Origin: Okapia johnstoni
Lineage: Eukaryota > Chordata > Mammalia > Artiodactyla > Giraffidae
NCBI GenBank assembly: GCA_024291935.2
Contig: CM044311.1
Span: 20,049,001-20,113,000, forward strand
Length of the DNA stretch: 64,000 nt
Direction: 5' to 3'
Part shown: in pieces, positions 24,081-36,409 of the stretch
Layout of the letters: each line of letters starts with the position of its first letter
Numbering within the stretch: the first letter of the stretch is position 1
Notes under the pieces: model-generated
The model's database searches: none
Seen by the model: only the letters and a program-made list of their open reading frames with translations
What the model was told of the DNA's origin: nothing
Program-made: the position numbers and the translations under genes

Positions 24081-24565
24081 ATACTAGTTGAGGTTCTCTA
24101 GAGAAACAGAACAAATAGGAGGTATATGGGCACAGAGAAAGAAAGACAATAAGAAAGAAGAGAGTTTAAAAATTGGTTCACATGATGATTGTGGAGGCTT
24201 GGTGAGTCTAAAAACTGATAGAGTTTGTCAGCCTCAGGACTTAGGAAACTGTTGCAGTTTGGGTCCAAAGACATTCTGTTGACAAGCCAGGAAGAACCAG
24301 CTTTGCAGACAGAGCCCAGAGGAAGTCGGCTTGGTGAATTTCCTCATACCAGGGCAAGGCCAGCATTTTGAACTATTTAGGTTTTCAATGAACTGGAATC
24401 TTAAACTCCACATTATGGAGGGTAATCTGCTTTGCTCAAAGTCCATCAATTTAAAGATAAATCTCATTCGGAGAACCTTCAGAGAAACATCCAGAATAAG
24501 GTTTGATTAAATATCTGGGCACTGTGGCTCAATCAAATTAATACATAAAATTAAACGTCAAACAC
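24081..24565 (+). mobile_element. Ancient interspersed repeat, L1M-like 3' end
   Basis: 'ggttctctagagaaacagaa', 'ttggttcacatgatgattgt', 'cacattatggagggtaatct' and 'atatctgggcactgtggctc ... aattaatacataaaattaa' follow the order of a common old eutherian repeat with a LINE-like 3' end. Family assignment is from memory of its consensus and is tentative. Confidence 0.6.
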
Positions 24566-24636
24566 CATTTGTTTTTGAAAGAAATGCAACTTTCCTGTCA
24601 TAATACCTCTTTAATTATTCACTTTTAGAAAATATG

Positions 24637-24753
24637 TTCCCTGGTGACTCAGATGATAAAGAATCCACCTGTAACGCAGGAGACCCTAGGTTCAATCCTC
24701 AGGTTGGTAAGATCCCCTGGAGAAGGGAAAGGCTACCCACTCCAGTATTCTAT
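24637..24753 (+). mobile_element. Bov-tA SINE, 3'-truncated copy
   Basis: Sense head half only: 'ttccctggtgactcagatga', 'taacgcaggagaccctaggt', 'ctggagaagggaaaggctac', stopping after 'actccagtattct'. Confidence 0.88.
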
Positions 24754-24759
24754 GCAGAT

Positions 24760-25900
24760 CTATTTATTTGCCTGTTGATTATCTGAGACAAACATAAATT
24801 TTTTGTGTCATTTCAGTTTTGATATTAGGTTCTTAATATCAGCTGATCTTAAGCTAGTTTCTCTAATATTTCTGTACTGTTTGTCATATCTGCACATTGA
24901 TTAAAGAAGTAAAAGCCTAAGTTACACCAGAGCTGATAGAGCCAAGCACAGATTTCCATAGCAGGTTCTCCGTGTCCACTCATGGTTTTCTTTCTCTTTT
25001 CCTGTTCTTTGTGTTCTTAATATCAGTTCAAAGTTTATGGAACCATTTGAGTGACACTGCCTTTAGAGAAGCATCTTTTTAAAGAAAATTCCCTGCTATC
25101 TTTCCAGATAAAATAAAGATCAGAAAACCACAGAAATTTGAATTCATAAAGGTAATTTTTATTATAAAATTAATGATACAGAAATTTTTGAAAATCTTCC
25201 ATATTATTACTATTTGACAAAATGCTTTACTATTTTGATTTTATTTCAGTACTAAATAAAACATGATGAAAAATTCTTAAATGGAAAAGTATACAGAAGA
25301 ATAGTGAGGTGATAGAAAAATATTAAAATGCAAACTTTAATATAGATAAGCTTTATTTTTCTCCACAATGTAAATTTGTAGGGTTTATTATTACATTCTA
25401 AATCATAGTTTGATGTTCTCTGTTGCCTCCTCCATAATTTATATTTTGCAGAGAAATCTTTTCTGTTGTAATATTGTGGTATTTCGTCAGTAGTTGCCAA
25501 ATGCTATTCCTGACATTCCTTTGAGAAAAAAATTATAATTTTCAGAATTATTTTTGTTAATAAATAGTAATGGGATATGATATTTTAGATATGCAAAACC
25601 CCTTCAATTTGTTTTTCTAGAGTAATTCTCTCATTTAAGAAGTATTCAGTGATAGTAGAACATCTGATTATTTTCTACAATTAAGTATGATTTAGCTAAA
25701 TCTTATTTCTTTTCTCATGGTTTGAAAGAGGAAATATATAATATGTGTTATATATATTTTATGTTAACATATATATTAAAAAATAACATTGGAAGCAAAA
25801 TATGCATAGCAAATTCTAGGGAAAAAGAATAAAGCAAAAAGATGTTGGAAGAGTTAGATAAAATTAATTTTATCTGCTGTTCGTAAGGCTAATCTTTAAA
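24760..25900. other. Unassigned AT-rich DNA
   Basis: 1.1 kb without a recognised element. Runs of TATAT occur near 25735-25775. Confidence 0.5.
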
Positions 25901-25901
25901 G

Positions 25902-26215
25902 ATAACCCTGTATGTGAGATATCAAAAGAGACACAGATAAATAGAACAGTGTTATGGACTCTATGGGAGAAGGCGATGGCAGGATGATATGGAAGAATGG
26001 CACTGAAGCATGTAAATTATCATATGTGAAATGAATCGACAGCACCGGGATGACCCAGAGGGATGGGATGGGGAGGGAGGTGGAGGGGGGTTCTGGAAGG
26101 GGAAAACATGTACACCCATGGCAGATTCATGTCAATGTATGGCAACACAAATACAATATTGTAAAGTTAAAAAATAGATAAATAAACTAATTAAAAAAAA
26201 TAAAAACTGCAACAA
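25902..26215 (+). mobile_element. L1 LINE 3' end
   Basis: Sense artiodactyl L1 3' end: 'aaccctgtatgtgagatatc', 'gagacacagataaatagaac', 'gatgacccagagggatggga', 'acaatattgtaaagtt', ending A-rich. A short internal stretch is missing near 26040. It shows the normal segment order that is inverted in the copy at 13.9 kb. Confidence 0.88.
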
Positions 26216-26354
26216 TAAGAAATAAAAGAAACTATATGAAAAGGGCTGGATTAAAGAATTTTTAAGTTTCTAATTCTTACAGTGGTCTGATTCTTTTATA
26301 TTTCATAAGATCACGTGTCTAAACTCTGATTTTGTTGCTAACTTATGAATACTT

Positions 26355-26545
26355 ATTCATTGTGTACAGCCACCATTCTATATGTTTTATATTTATTAAT
26401 GGATTTGATCTTCACAATTACTAGAAGAGAAAGTTATTATTATTAAAGTCATTTATGGCTCAGACACTTAACTAGCTTAGCCAAGTAACATAGAGAATAA
26501 GTGACAAAACTGTAATTCCGGTTTTATCAATCTAGCACTAGTCAA
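26355..26545 (-). mobile_element. MIR-like ancient SINE, antisense
   Basis: Reads like antisense MIR: 'ttaatggatttgatcttcac', 'gttattattattaaagtc', 'cacttaactagcttagccaa', 'gtgacaaaactgtaattccg'. High divergence. Confidence 0.55.
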
Positions 26546-26875
26546 TTTTCTCATCTGCAGCTCTGTTGTATATCTCAAATGTTTTAAATTTGTATTCCAA
26601 TATATACAAGCATTAATTTACTCCTCAAAGTTATTGCATCTGAATACTTAGACGATTTTCTGTAATTTTTACCAGCTTTGAGAGCATAACTATATACCTT
26701 TTATCACCTGAGAGGAAAACCAGAATTTAATACAGTAATTAAAGAGAATAAGAAATGAAAAATGTGAGATAAAACTTCACTAAAACTGAGACCGATTCTA
26801 GGCAAAAAGTTTCCAGTTCCCATAGAAAAATGGGTATTGAGAAAATGAGTTGTCTCTTCAAAAAAGTAATGGTGG

Positions 26876-27074
26876 TTGTATTTTAGTCACTAAGTCATGT
26901 CCAACTCTTGTGAACCCATAGGCTGAAGCCCACCAAACTTCTTTTTCTGTGGGATTCTCCAGGCAAGAAACCTCCTCCAGGTTATCTTCCCAACCCAGGG
27001 ATTGAACTCATATTCTCTTACGTCTCCTGCATTAGCAGGTGGGTTCTTTACCAATAGCACCACCTGGGAAGCTC
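26876..27074 (-). mobile_element. Bov-tA SINE, antisense
   Basis: Antisense copy from 'attttagtcactaagtcatg' through 'gggattctccaggcaagaaa' to 'accacctgggaagctc'. Older than most copies, judged by its mismatches. Confidence 0.9.
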
Positions 27075-27079
27075 AAAGT

Positions 27080-28215
27080 AGTAGTACAGGAACTAATAAT
27101 TAGTTCACTAATTCTTTATGCCCTAAGAACCAGAAGCTAGCAAATCTTTAACATTTCTTGAAAACATGGAAAGCTTAAGAGAATAATGAAGTATGTCATC
27201 AATATATCAAATTAACCGTTTATTATTTATTGTTATTGTATGTAAGGTCAATTCTATTATCATGTACAATTCTTCTCAGTCAGCTTTTGCATTACTATTT
27301 TCTTTATTAATAGTATGCATTATGCTTTTCTGCTTGTTTGAATTTTAAAAACAAAGCTTACATGTGTTCAGTAACTGAAGCTCTCATTAGGCCTACAGAT
27401 CCAGAGCTCAGGCAAAAGCGAAATAACAATGAAAACTATTTTTTGTAGGGAAGGGAAGCCATCTTAATTTTGCACATGCTACACAGTCCATGCAAATTGA
27501 AGATCGCTTCATAAAAGACATGTTTCTAAGTGAAATCTCTCTCTGACAATGAAAATGCCAACAGCAGTAACAAAATGGTTACTTCAAAACTATATGTTTG
27601 TAACAAGTTTTGCTTTAGAAATCTATAACGGATATCTAATAGAACCACTTACACCTGAAAGTCATGGTAGTTTTTGAACCACTACATTGTATCATTGGAG
27701 TCTTTATCTTTCTTCAAACACTTTTTTTTTGCTTCTTGGGTAACACTCCATTCATGTAGATGTGTACTTTTTACAACAAAACATAGATTTGTTTCTATCT
27801 ATTAAAATAGATGGGCTTTTAAGCATCATTTTGAGGGAGAGATGCATCAGCATTTTCCAAGCAGGAGGTAATTTGAAATTATATAACTTAACTACAAAAT
27901 AAAGTTGACAGATTCCATATAAACTCACAAGTACAATGTTTATATACTTATACAAGTTGTCCTATAAGTAACTTTAATTGAGAGGGCAAAAGTTAGATAC
28001 AAAGGAAGAGAAAGTCTGAGAAACTCAAAAGCATACTGGTATATCTGAATAAATCCAAGATGTTTAGAAAGACATATTAGAGATTCAACCTGTAAAATAT
28101 CCAAAAACTTGAACATAAATCCAATAGTTATAAATCAAATGCAAAAGTAGGTACCTCTGAACTTTCTTACTAATACATATCCTTGTAATATTTTCTGCTG
28201 ACCTTTCTTTCCAGT
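27080..28215. other. Unassigned AT-rich DNA
   Basis: 1.1 kb without a recognised element. Confidence 0.5.
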
Positions 28216-28219
28216 AAGT

Positions 28220-29243
28220 ATGTAAAGAGCCTTTCAATGAAAGTGAAAGAGGAGAGTGAAAAAGTTGGCTTAAAACTCAACATTCAGAAAACTAAGATCA
28301 TGGCATCTGGTCCCATCACTCCATGTCAAATAGGTGAGGAAACAATGGAAACAGTGACAGACTATTTTTTGGGGCTTCAAAATCACTGCAGATGGTGACT
28401 GAAGCCATGAGATTAAAAGATGCTTGCTCTTTGGAAGAAAAGCTATGACCAACCTAGACGGCATATTAAAAAGCGGAGACATTACTTTGCCAACAAAGGT
28501 CCGTCTAGTCAAGGCTATGGTTTTTCCAGTAGTCATGTATGGATGTGCTGCTGCTACTGCTAAGTCGCTGCAGTCATGTACGACTCCATAGATGGCAGCC
28601 CACCAGGATCCTCTGTCCTTGGGATTCTCCAGGAAAGAATACTGGAGTGGGTTGCCATTTCCTTCTCCAATGCATGAAAGTGAAAAGCGAAAGTGAAGAC
28701 GTTCAGTCCTGTCCAACTCTTAAAGACCCCATGGACTGTAGCCTACCAGTCTCCTCCATCCATGGGATCTTACAGGCAAGAGTACTAAAGTGGGTTGCCA
28801 TTGCCTTCTCCGTATGGAAGTGAGAGTGGGTTGGACTATAAAGAAAGCAGAGTGCCGAAGAATTGATGGTTTTGAACTGTGGTGTTGGAGAAGATTCCTG
28901 AGAGTCCCTTGGACTACAGGGAGATCCAGCCAGTCTGTCCTAAAGTAAATCAGTCCTGAATATTCATTGGAAGGACTGATGCTGAAGCTGAAGCTCCAAA
29001 TCTTTGGCCACCTGATGCAAAGAACTGTTTCAATGGAAATGACCCCGATGCTAGGAAAGATTGAAGGCAGGAGGAGAAGAGGACGAAAGAGGATGAGATG
29101 GTTGGATGACATCATCGACTCGATGGACATGAATTTGAGTGAACTCTGGGAGTTGGTGATGGACAGGGAAGCCTGGCGTGCTGTTGTCCATGGGGTCGCA
29201 AAGAGTCGGACACAACTGAGTGACTGAACTGAACAGAACTGAA
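28220..29243 (+). mobile_element. BovB LINE 3' fragment, with nested Bov-A2
   Basis: Sense BovB of about 760 bases, excluding the nested SINE. It starts just downstream of the RT catalytic region ('agagtgaaaaagttggctta') and runs to the 3' tail 'gtgactgaactgaacagaac'. The frame at 28967-29227 encodes the ORF2 C-terminus ([13 protein letters not shown]). A frameshift lies near 28370. The endonuclease and RT core are absent. Confidence 0.92.
28537..28822 (-). mobile_element. Bov-A2 SINE nested in BovB, 11-base TSD
   Basis: Antisense dimeric SINE (28548-28811) with a (CTG)-type tail 'ctgctgctactgctaagtcg' and two units joined by 'catgaaagtgaaaagcgaaa'. Flanked by gtatggatgtg (28537-28547) and gtatggaagtg (28812-28822). 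Confidence 0.93.
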
Positions 29244-29456
29244 GTGTGGTTAGAGAGAACATCAAACCACAATATGAGAAAGTATTATTTTTGAAAAGCT
29301 AAAGCTATCTTAAATACTTAAATCTATATTACAAGATTGAAGTGAATATTTCATTGAAATTAATAATATGATATAGGTCATATAAAATAGAAAATCACAT
29401 TAAATGGAGCTTCTTTCTGTCAGTAAATTTGAAGACAGCAAATTATTATGTTTTGG

Positions 29457-29711
29457 AAGTAGCTTCAGTTCAATTCAGTTCAGTGGCTCAGTAGTGTCTG
29501 ACTCTTTGCAACCCCATGAATTGCAGCATGCCAGGCCTCCCTGTGCATCACCAACTCCCAGAGTTTACCCAAACTCATGACCATTGAGTTGGTGATACCA
29601 TCCAACCATTTCAACCTCTGTTGTCCCCTTCTCCTCCTGCCCTCAATCTTTCCCAACATCAGGGTCTTTTCAAATGAGTCAGTTCTTCACATCAGATGGC
29701 CTAAGTAGCTT
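29457..29711 (-). mobile_element. BovB 3' end with 9-base TSD
   Basis: Antisense BovB 3' end (29466-29702), from 'cagttcaattcagttcagtg' to 'cttcacatcagatggcct'. Exact duplications aagtagctt at 29457-29465 and 29703-29711. Confidence 0.93.
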
Positions 29712-29825
29712 AATTGTCTTCTTTTCAGAAGAAACAATATATTAAAAATACAATGGATTAAATATACACATCATTATATATAAAACAGATAACCATAAGA
29801 ACCTTCTGCATAGAACAGGGAACTG

Positions 29826-29838
29826 TACTCAGTATCCC

Positions 29839-29909
<71 letters not shown>

Positions 29910-30125
29910 CAGATGTGTCCAACTCTTTGTGACCCCATGGATTCTAGCACTCCAGGCTCCTCTTTTCATGGGATTTTCCAGGCTTGAATACTGGAGTCGA
30001 TTGCCATTTCCTCTTCAAGGGGATCTTTCTGACACAAGGATTAAACCCACATCTCCTGTATCTTTCTGCATTCGCAGGCAGATACTTTGCTACTCTACCA
30101 CCTGGGAAGCTCTACTAAATATCCT
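29826..30125 (-). mobile_element. Bov-tA SINE with expanded (TG)n tail, nested in L1
   Basis: Antisense SINE whose 3' tail has become a long TG run, followed by 'ctcagatgtgtccaactctt' and ending 'accacctgggaagctc'. Diverged duplications tactcagtatccc (29826-29838) and tactaaatatcct (30113-30125) flank it, 10 of 13 identical. Confidence 0.88.
29842..29907. repeat. (TG)n microsatellite in SINE tail
   Basis: Over 30 uninterrupted TG units, the longest pure dinucleotide run in the window. It arose in the Bov-tA tail region. Confidence 0.97.
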
Positions 30126-30269
30126 ATAATAACCTATAATGGAAGAGAATGTAAAAAAAAAGGAAATTATTTTTATATATACATGCATAATGGAATCACT
30201 TTACCGTACACTTGAAGTTAACACAATATTATAAATCAATTATATTTTAATAAATTTTTTAAAAAAGTT

Positions 30270-30950
30270 AATGAAAGACAAATGTCTCAAGTACCATGAA
30301 ATCATGACAAAGTGCATTGTCAAGTCATCAGCAAAAATCAGCAAAAATATATCAAAATGTTTGTATGGTTTCTTATTTTCATTTTGCAAGAAATACATCC
30401 TTCTATAAATGTTCAAACTCTAAATTAAGCATGCTTAAACTTCAAATAAACATGTTTTATGTGTTTTTATTTTTTTAACAAATATAGAGAAGCAAATTAT
30501 GGATAGGTCATATCTTCTCCCTAGAATTGTCAATATTAAAATTTAAATTGACATAAAACTGAGAGTCAAAATTTTATGCAAAATTAGTCAAATTTCTGTT
30601 CTAAGAAATGAGAATTATTTTTTAACTCTTCAATGAAGCTTAGAAGCATTAAAAGTTAAGTCTTCAAAAAAAAAAAGTGAAGTCTTCAAAATGAAAAATA
30701 GTTCATTAAGCTTAATATTTGAGTCATGACATTGCTGCTGTTACTACTAGTGGGGTGGCAGGGGAGTTTTTACCTCTAGCCATTTGCTCTTGTCCCTCAA
30801 GAGGATGTCTTTCACATATCTTTTATCCCCCCAGGGTCTCCAGCGGAAATATTAAAACAGCTCCATTTAATTACATTCAAAATTATCTATTGCTAACCCA
30901 TTATATTTGAGGCATTAAACTAGGCTCAGGATGAAGGAAAGTTAAAAAAT
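30270..30950. other. Unassigned AT-rich DNA
   Basis: No element recognised. A small local duplication (aagtcttcaaaa twice) lies around an A-run near 30660-30690. Confidence 0.5.
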
Positions 30951-31092
30951 AATAATTTAGGGACTTCCCTGGTGGTCCAGGGTTTAAGAATCCATGGTTC
31001 CACTGCGGGGAACAGAGGTTCCATCCCTGTTGGGGAAGTAAGATCACCACATAGCATATGACAGGCAAAAAAAAAAAGAAGATAATTTAATT
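30951..31092 (+). mobile_element. CHR-2 type tRNA-Glu SINE
   Basis: Sense element from 'ggacttccctggtggtccag' through 'ggttccatccctgttgggga' to an A-run. Near-identical ataatttag and ataatttaa flank it. This SINE family is shared by ruminants and other cetartiodactyls and is older than Bov-tA. Confidence 0.85.
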
Positions 31093-31094
31093 TA

Positions 31095-32130
31095 AAAAAC
31101 TTCCTTGTAAATGAGATGCAATTTCTGCCTTTAGGAAATTTGTAGAAGTAAGAACTTATGACACAAAGTATCATAATACAATGTGATGACTGCAAAGATC
31201 AAATATAAGAGGACTTTCATGAAGAAATAAGTTATTATTCCTTTTGATGGAGTTGGGGAAGGGCAATATTACTTTAAAAGACAGGACATTTGAGCAGGAC
31301 ATTGATAAGGAATTTAACTTTCTGAGTTATCAGAAAGTAAAAGAATATTCACACAGAGGAAAAGAATATGCAAAGCCAAAGAAGATGAACTCATAATGAT
31401 TTTGATGAATTTCAAGTATATTGAAGTCACTACACACACATTGTCAAGGGGGACTCGAAGAAGATGTGGCTAGCATAGTGAACTGGAGGTTGATCTGGGG
31501 TCGGCAGACCACAGAGATCTCAGAGATTCAAGAAGTACTTGAACTGTATTCCACTGGACTACAAAATGGAGAAGGTTTATAAAGGTGAAAAACCTCCAAA
31601 TTACATGTTTTTGTTTTTTTTTTTAAATCAAAAATTCTAACTGGAGCTGTCAAGAAGTAAAGGTGTTTATTAAGCAAGGATGTATGAGGATTTAAAATGA
31701 TTGAATATTTACACAGGGAGACCTTGAGACCATAAGGTTGTAGCTGAAATTTTCCAGCAAATATTGTTTAGAGAACAGCTTATAGTATCCTTGAGTTTGA
31801 TAGAGGTCAGAAAATTCAAGTTTTCAGTGATGTAGGAATATGTCTGAAACCATAACCCCAATGGTTACTTGACTCCATTTTGGAGACCTGAAACACTGTT
31901 ACTTTACCTTTATTTTAATTGGATTCTTTCTTTAATGGCCAAAACAAATGTACTATGCATGTTTGACAGGTCATAAGACAGGCTTTTCTAGTTAACATAA
32001 AGTTCAACTCAAATCATATATAAGCCAGAATGACTTCTCCATACCTCTGTATGTGAAAATTTCTTCCATCATATTCAACATCTTACTATGGTGTCACATA
32101 TTTTACGTAGTAAAACATGAAGCCCTTATA
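31095..32130. other. Unassigned DNA
   Basis: 1 kb without a recognised element. A T-run lies at 31611-31625. Confidence 0.5.
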
Positions 32131-32139
32131 TCAGACAAA

Positions 32140-32630
32140 ATGTCCTTTATGGACTGATTCACAGTTCCTCCTCTCTGTTTCTCCTCCTCCTATTGCAATG
32201 ATCACCATATCGGTATTCCTCTGATATAGCTCAGGGATTTTGCATATAATATATCATTTGCCTGGATTGTTCTCCTTTATATCCATCTGGATAACTCTAT
32301 CATATTTTTAATCTTTGCTCAAATTCCACTTTTATGATAGAGTCTTTCCAGGGAATCTATTTTAAATTGCAACAGTTTCTCTGACTCTACCTGTTGCACC
32401 TCATCATTTACACACTAATTCCTCCTTATCCTGATATCTTTCTTTATTCCATATCACTTAGAACAATTTAAATATAATGTATTCATGTAGCATGCCTAAT
32501 GAAAATAAAGGCAAGAATTTTAGTCTACTTTGTTCGCTGTCATATGCCAAGTTCTTAAAACAAGATCTGTTACACAGTATATATGGAAATCTATTTCTTG
32601 TATTAGTAAATAGTTAATTATCAATATGAT
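32140..32630 (+). mobile_element. Ancient L2 LINE 3' region
   Basis: 'tttgcctggattgttctcc', 'ttgctcaaattccacttt', 'agtctttccagggaatc' and 'catatcacttagaacaa' follow the order of the L2 3' region in sense orientation. The terminal part is strongly diverged. Confidence 0.7.
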
Positions 32631-32639
32631 ATAGGTGTT

Positions 32640-34225
32640 GACTGAAATTATATGATTACTGAAGTATAGGATTATTGGAAAGCAATGAATAATACGAAGA
32701 TTCATTTTTTCCTTTTTCTGTCATCAGCTGTGCTAACTACTGTCAGAAAAGTCACTGAGCATAGGTCTTAATAACACATATCATCAGTTAAAAAATAATA
32801 ATAAAAGAGAGCCTTGGGCCAGATCATTTCCAATTTCTTTTGCGTTTCATATTGTGTCATTCATAAGAATGCTATAGTTTCATCTTACAAAGAACTAGAG
32901 TGTCCTAAATGTTAAACAATCAATATATAAAGAAACATTTAAACACATAACATTTGAAATATGTAACAAATACATAACAGATGTATTCTTTCAGAACATT
33001 GAAATGATCCCTGGTGAAGGAATTAATTTGTAGACTATTTTTATGATTTTTAAATATTCACATGGTAAGCTTATGACTGAGTTACAAAATATAATTCTAG
33101 GAGTAAAAAGAAAAATGAGTTCCACTGCCATCTTTTCTATAGTAGAAATACAGTCAGGATAGCTATAAAAATTAAAATCCATTAATGGGCCACATCGTGG
33201 TTAAGTGCAATGAGAAATGATCCTGTTGGGTTGTGGAAGGACACATCTGGAAGGAGGCCATGCAAGTGAAATTTATTTTTATTCTTGTTAGTTTGACAAA
33301 TGAATCTATAGTTGGCAGTAGATATTGACTTTCAGAGTGAGCAAAATGGATGACCTAAACATTCACAAAATTTTTCTGGTAAGAATAAGATGTTAATCCA
33401 ATAATAAGGCTGTCAACACTTAGTGGATTTCCAGTATTTATGAAAATGCTGCCTTCTCTATCTGCATGGTAAGTAGAAGAGGGTATAGTTTATATTAATT
33501 TATATTTTCACTAAGAAGTTTTAAAAAAAATCCACATGTCATCAATTCAGAAAGCCCTTGAAAACTGAAGGGGAGATTATATAAGTCATATTGGCTAACT
33601 TTTCACATTAATTATTAGTGACTTTGCTTTAATGTTAATATTGAAGTACAGCTAAAAAAAATCAACATGATAAGTAAACATGTATAAAGGATGATATAAG
33701 ATTCATTGAAATGTATTCATATAAGTGACATGTAGTTTAAAGTTAATCCAAAACATTTTTTAAAGCTCTATTTTCTCATCCATGTATCAAGTAGTTGTCA
33801 ATACATGTATACCTAAGCTTTCCCTTTACATCAGGATAAAGCAGGGGAAAGTGTTATCTACAGGCACAGCATTGTTAGGGAATGTCCTGGGTGTTTAAAT
33901 CAAAAGTACAGAAAGGAGGGAACCTGGAAAAACAGTAACTATAGATTAGTTTTGAGTGTAGAGACAGAGGGAATTCAAGGCAAAATGTTCATAAGTAAAG
34001 GTGAGGATATTGGAGTCAGAGAACGAGTTGAGAAAGCACTTCTATTACATATTTTTCACGTGGGAAATGATAAACATGCACGGACTGTTTACACAGCTAT
34101 GTTGAAAAGAGAATTGGGCCAAGTGGATATAACATGAGTCACACAAACAAACAAAATGCTATTTTAGCCAAATTACCAACATTATATTTGTGAAATAGAA
34201 TATTTAACTTATGTTAAATAGAATG
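32640..34225. other. Unassigned AT-rich DNA
   Basis: 1.6 kb without a recognised element. The open frame at 33952-34137 shows no domain I recognise. Confidence 0.5.
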
Positions 34226-34231
34226 ATATCT

Positions 34232-34449
34232 GAAAGTGAAAATGTTAGTCACTCAGTCATGTCTGATTCTTTGTGATCCTACAGACTGTAGCCCACCAGG
34301 CTTCTCTGTCCATGGGATTTTGTAAGCAAGAATACTGGAGTGGGTCGCCATTTCTTCCTCCACTGGTCTTTCCCATCCAGGGACTGAACCTGAGTTACCA
34401 GTGTCTCCTGCATTGCATGTGGATTGTTTACCTACTGAGCCATCAAGTA
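34232..34449 (-). mobile_element. Bov-tA SINE, first of an inverted pair
   Basis: Antisense copy from 'gaaagtgaaaatgttagtca' to 'ctgagccatcaagtaag'. Its head abuts the head of the next SINE. Confidence 0.9.
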
Positions 34450-34655
34450 AGTACTGGTGGCTCAGGCAGTAAAGAATCTTCCTGCAATGCAGGAGACCTG
34501 AGTTCAATCCCTGGGTCAGGAAGATCTCCTGGGAATAGGAGGAAGGAGTAGCTACCCACTCTAGTATTTTTGCCTGTAAAATTCCAGGGAGAGAGGAGCC
34601 TTGTGTGCTACAGTACTTGGGGTCACAGAGTCAGATACAATTTAGGGACTAAATA
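34450..34655 (+). mobile_element. Bov-tA SINE, second of an inverted pair
   Basis: Sense copy from 'tactggtggctcaggcagta' through 'gcaatgcaggagacctgagt' to 'tttagggactaaat'. With its neighbour it forms a head-to-head inverted pair without spacer. Confidence 0.9.
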
Positions 34656-34816
34656 ATAAGATTAGCTTAATTCCATCTATTCAAAAATTACCAGAGGCAT
34701 CTAGGCTGAACTCTCTCCTGAGGAATCTGAGTCCAAAAGAAAAACTTAAAAGAAAGCTATCTTTTAAAGACTGACTAAAGGAAATGTATCAAACAAAAAG
34801 CAAATGATAAAGAACC

Positions 34817-35505
34817 TTCAGTTCAGTTGCTCAGCTGTGTCTGACTCTTTGCGACCCTATGCACGCCAGGCTTCCCTGTTCATCACCAACTCCCGGAGTT
34901 TATTCAAACTCATGTCCATCGAGTCGGTGATGCCATCCATCCATCTTATCTTCTGTCATCCCCTTCTCCTCCTGCCTTCAATCTTTCCCAGCATCAGGGT
35001 CTTTTCCAATGAGTCAGTTCTTCACATCAGGTGGCCAAAGTGTTGGAGTTTCAGCTTCAGCATCAGTCCTTCCAATGAATATTCAGGACAGATTTCCTTT
35101 AGGATGGACTGGTTGGATCTCCTTGCAGTCCAAGGGACTCTCAAGAGTCTTCTCCAACACCACATTTCAAAAGCATCAATTCTTCGGCGCTCAGCTTTCT
35201 TTAGTTCAACTCTCACATCCATACATGACTACTGGAAAAACCATAGCTCTGACTAGATGGACCTGTGTTGGCAAAGTAATACCTCTGCTTTTTAATATGC
35301 TGTCTAGCTTGGCCATAACTTTTCTTCCAAGGAGCAAGCATGTTTTAATTTCACGGCTGCAGTCACCATCTGCAGTGATTTGGGAGCCCAAGAAAATTAA
35401 ATCTCTCACTGTTTTCATTGTTTCCCCATCTATTTCCCATGAAGTGATGGGACCAGATGCCATGATTTCTGTTTTCTGAATGTTGATTTTTAAGCCATCT
35501 TAAAA
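34817..35505 (-). mobile_element. BovB LINE 3' fragment
   Basis: Antisense BovB from the tail ('cttcagttcagttgctcagc') to 'gaatgttgatttttaagcca'. The minus-strand frame at 35206-35463 encodes blocks such as ASGPITSWEIDGETM and MVFPVVMYGCES. A short deletion lies after 'gcgaccctat'. Confidence 0.92.
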
Positions 35506-35777
35506 ACTTAAGAACAAAAAAATGTACTAGGGACAAAGAGGAACATGACACACTGATAAAAGGGAACGATCAACAAGGGTCCTAATGTGTAACTGTAGTA
35601 ATGTGTTCACTGAAAAAAAAACTAAACAAAACACAGTTTCAAATACATGAAGCAAAAGATGATGGGGATGTAAAGAATACACAAATCCACATTTACTGGT
35701 GGAAGCATAAACATCCCAGTCTCTGCAAATGATAGAAATACTAGACAGAAAATTAACAAGAATGTAAAAGAACAATG

Positions 35778-35992
35778 GGGCTTCTCTTGTGGCTCAGTGG
35801 TAAATAATCCATCTACCAATGCTGGAGAGCAGGTTCGGTCCTTGGGTTGGAAAGATTCCCTGGAGAAGAAAATAGCCATATATTCTTGACTGGGAAATCC
35901 CATGGACAGAAAACCCTGGAGGGCTACATTCCATAGGGTCACAAAGAGTCGGACAGGACTGAGCAACTAAAAGTTTCGCTTTCACTTTCATT
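35778..35992 (+). mobile_element. Bov-tA SINE
   Basis: Sense copy from 'gggcttctcttgtggctcag' to 'gactgagcaactaaaag', with a tail rich in 'ctttcactttc'. Confidence 0.92.
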
Positions 35993-36409
35993 TCATATTT
36001 AATGAGATTAATCTCTTCTAATAACAGGAAGGCTTGAAGACTGGAAGAAAAAGAAGAGGGACAGGAGGGAAAGGAAGGTAACGAAGAAAGAGAAAATGTA
36101 ATATTAATATACCTATTACAGTTATTTTCTTCTCAATTTTAAAATTAATATTCTCCAGTTCTTTTGAAATCTTGTGTCTTCTCAGCTAATAGAAACAAAG
36201 AGATAGAGATGGATGCATGTGTCAAAAGCACTCGTAGTTTGAATCTAAAATGTTTTATGTCTGATGCTTTCTCTTTAAATACGATTATGGTTTGTAAGTA
36301 GGGGATGGGAGAGAAAGGTAAAAGTAGTGGTCAGAGGTTGAGGAGAATAGAATATGTAAGTACTTGGTAGTGGGAATTACTGGAGCAAACTCATTAGAGA
36401 AATGAAATA

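Larger units (their letters stand above)
29785..30268 (+). mobile_element. L1 LINE 3' end, split by a SINE
   Basis: Sense L1 3' end: 'aaacagataaccataagaac' and 'gcatagaacagggaactgta', then, after the SINE, 'cctataataacctataatgg', 'ttgaagttaacacaatatta' and an A-rich end. The SINE splits it at about 29839-30112. Confidence 0.82.

Noticed and set aside
28967..29227. Open frames resembling a conserved protein (for example 28967-29227, 62014-62448, 34804-35479)
   Set aside because: They are sense or antisense readings of BovB ORF2 C-terminal fragments or SINEs, repeated many times in the window, with truncated ends and frameshifts.
29845..30129. Frames starting with long Cys-Val runs (29845-30129, 56318-56658)
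   Set aside because: These are translations of (TG)n or (CA)n microsatellites fused to SINE sequence.
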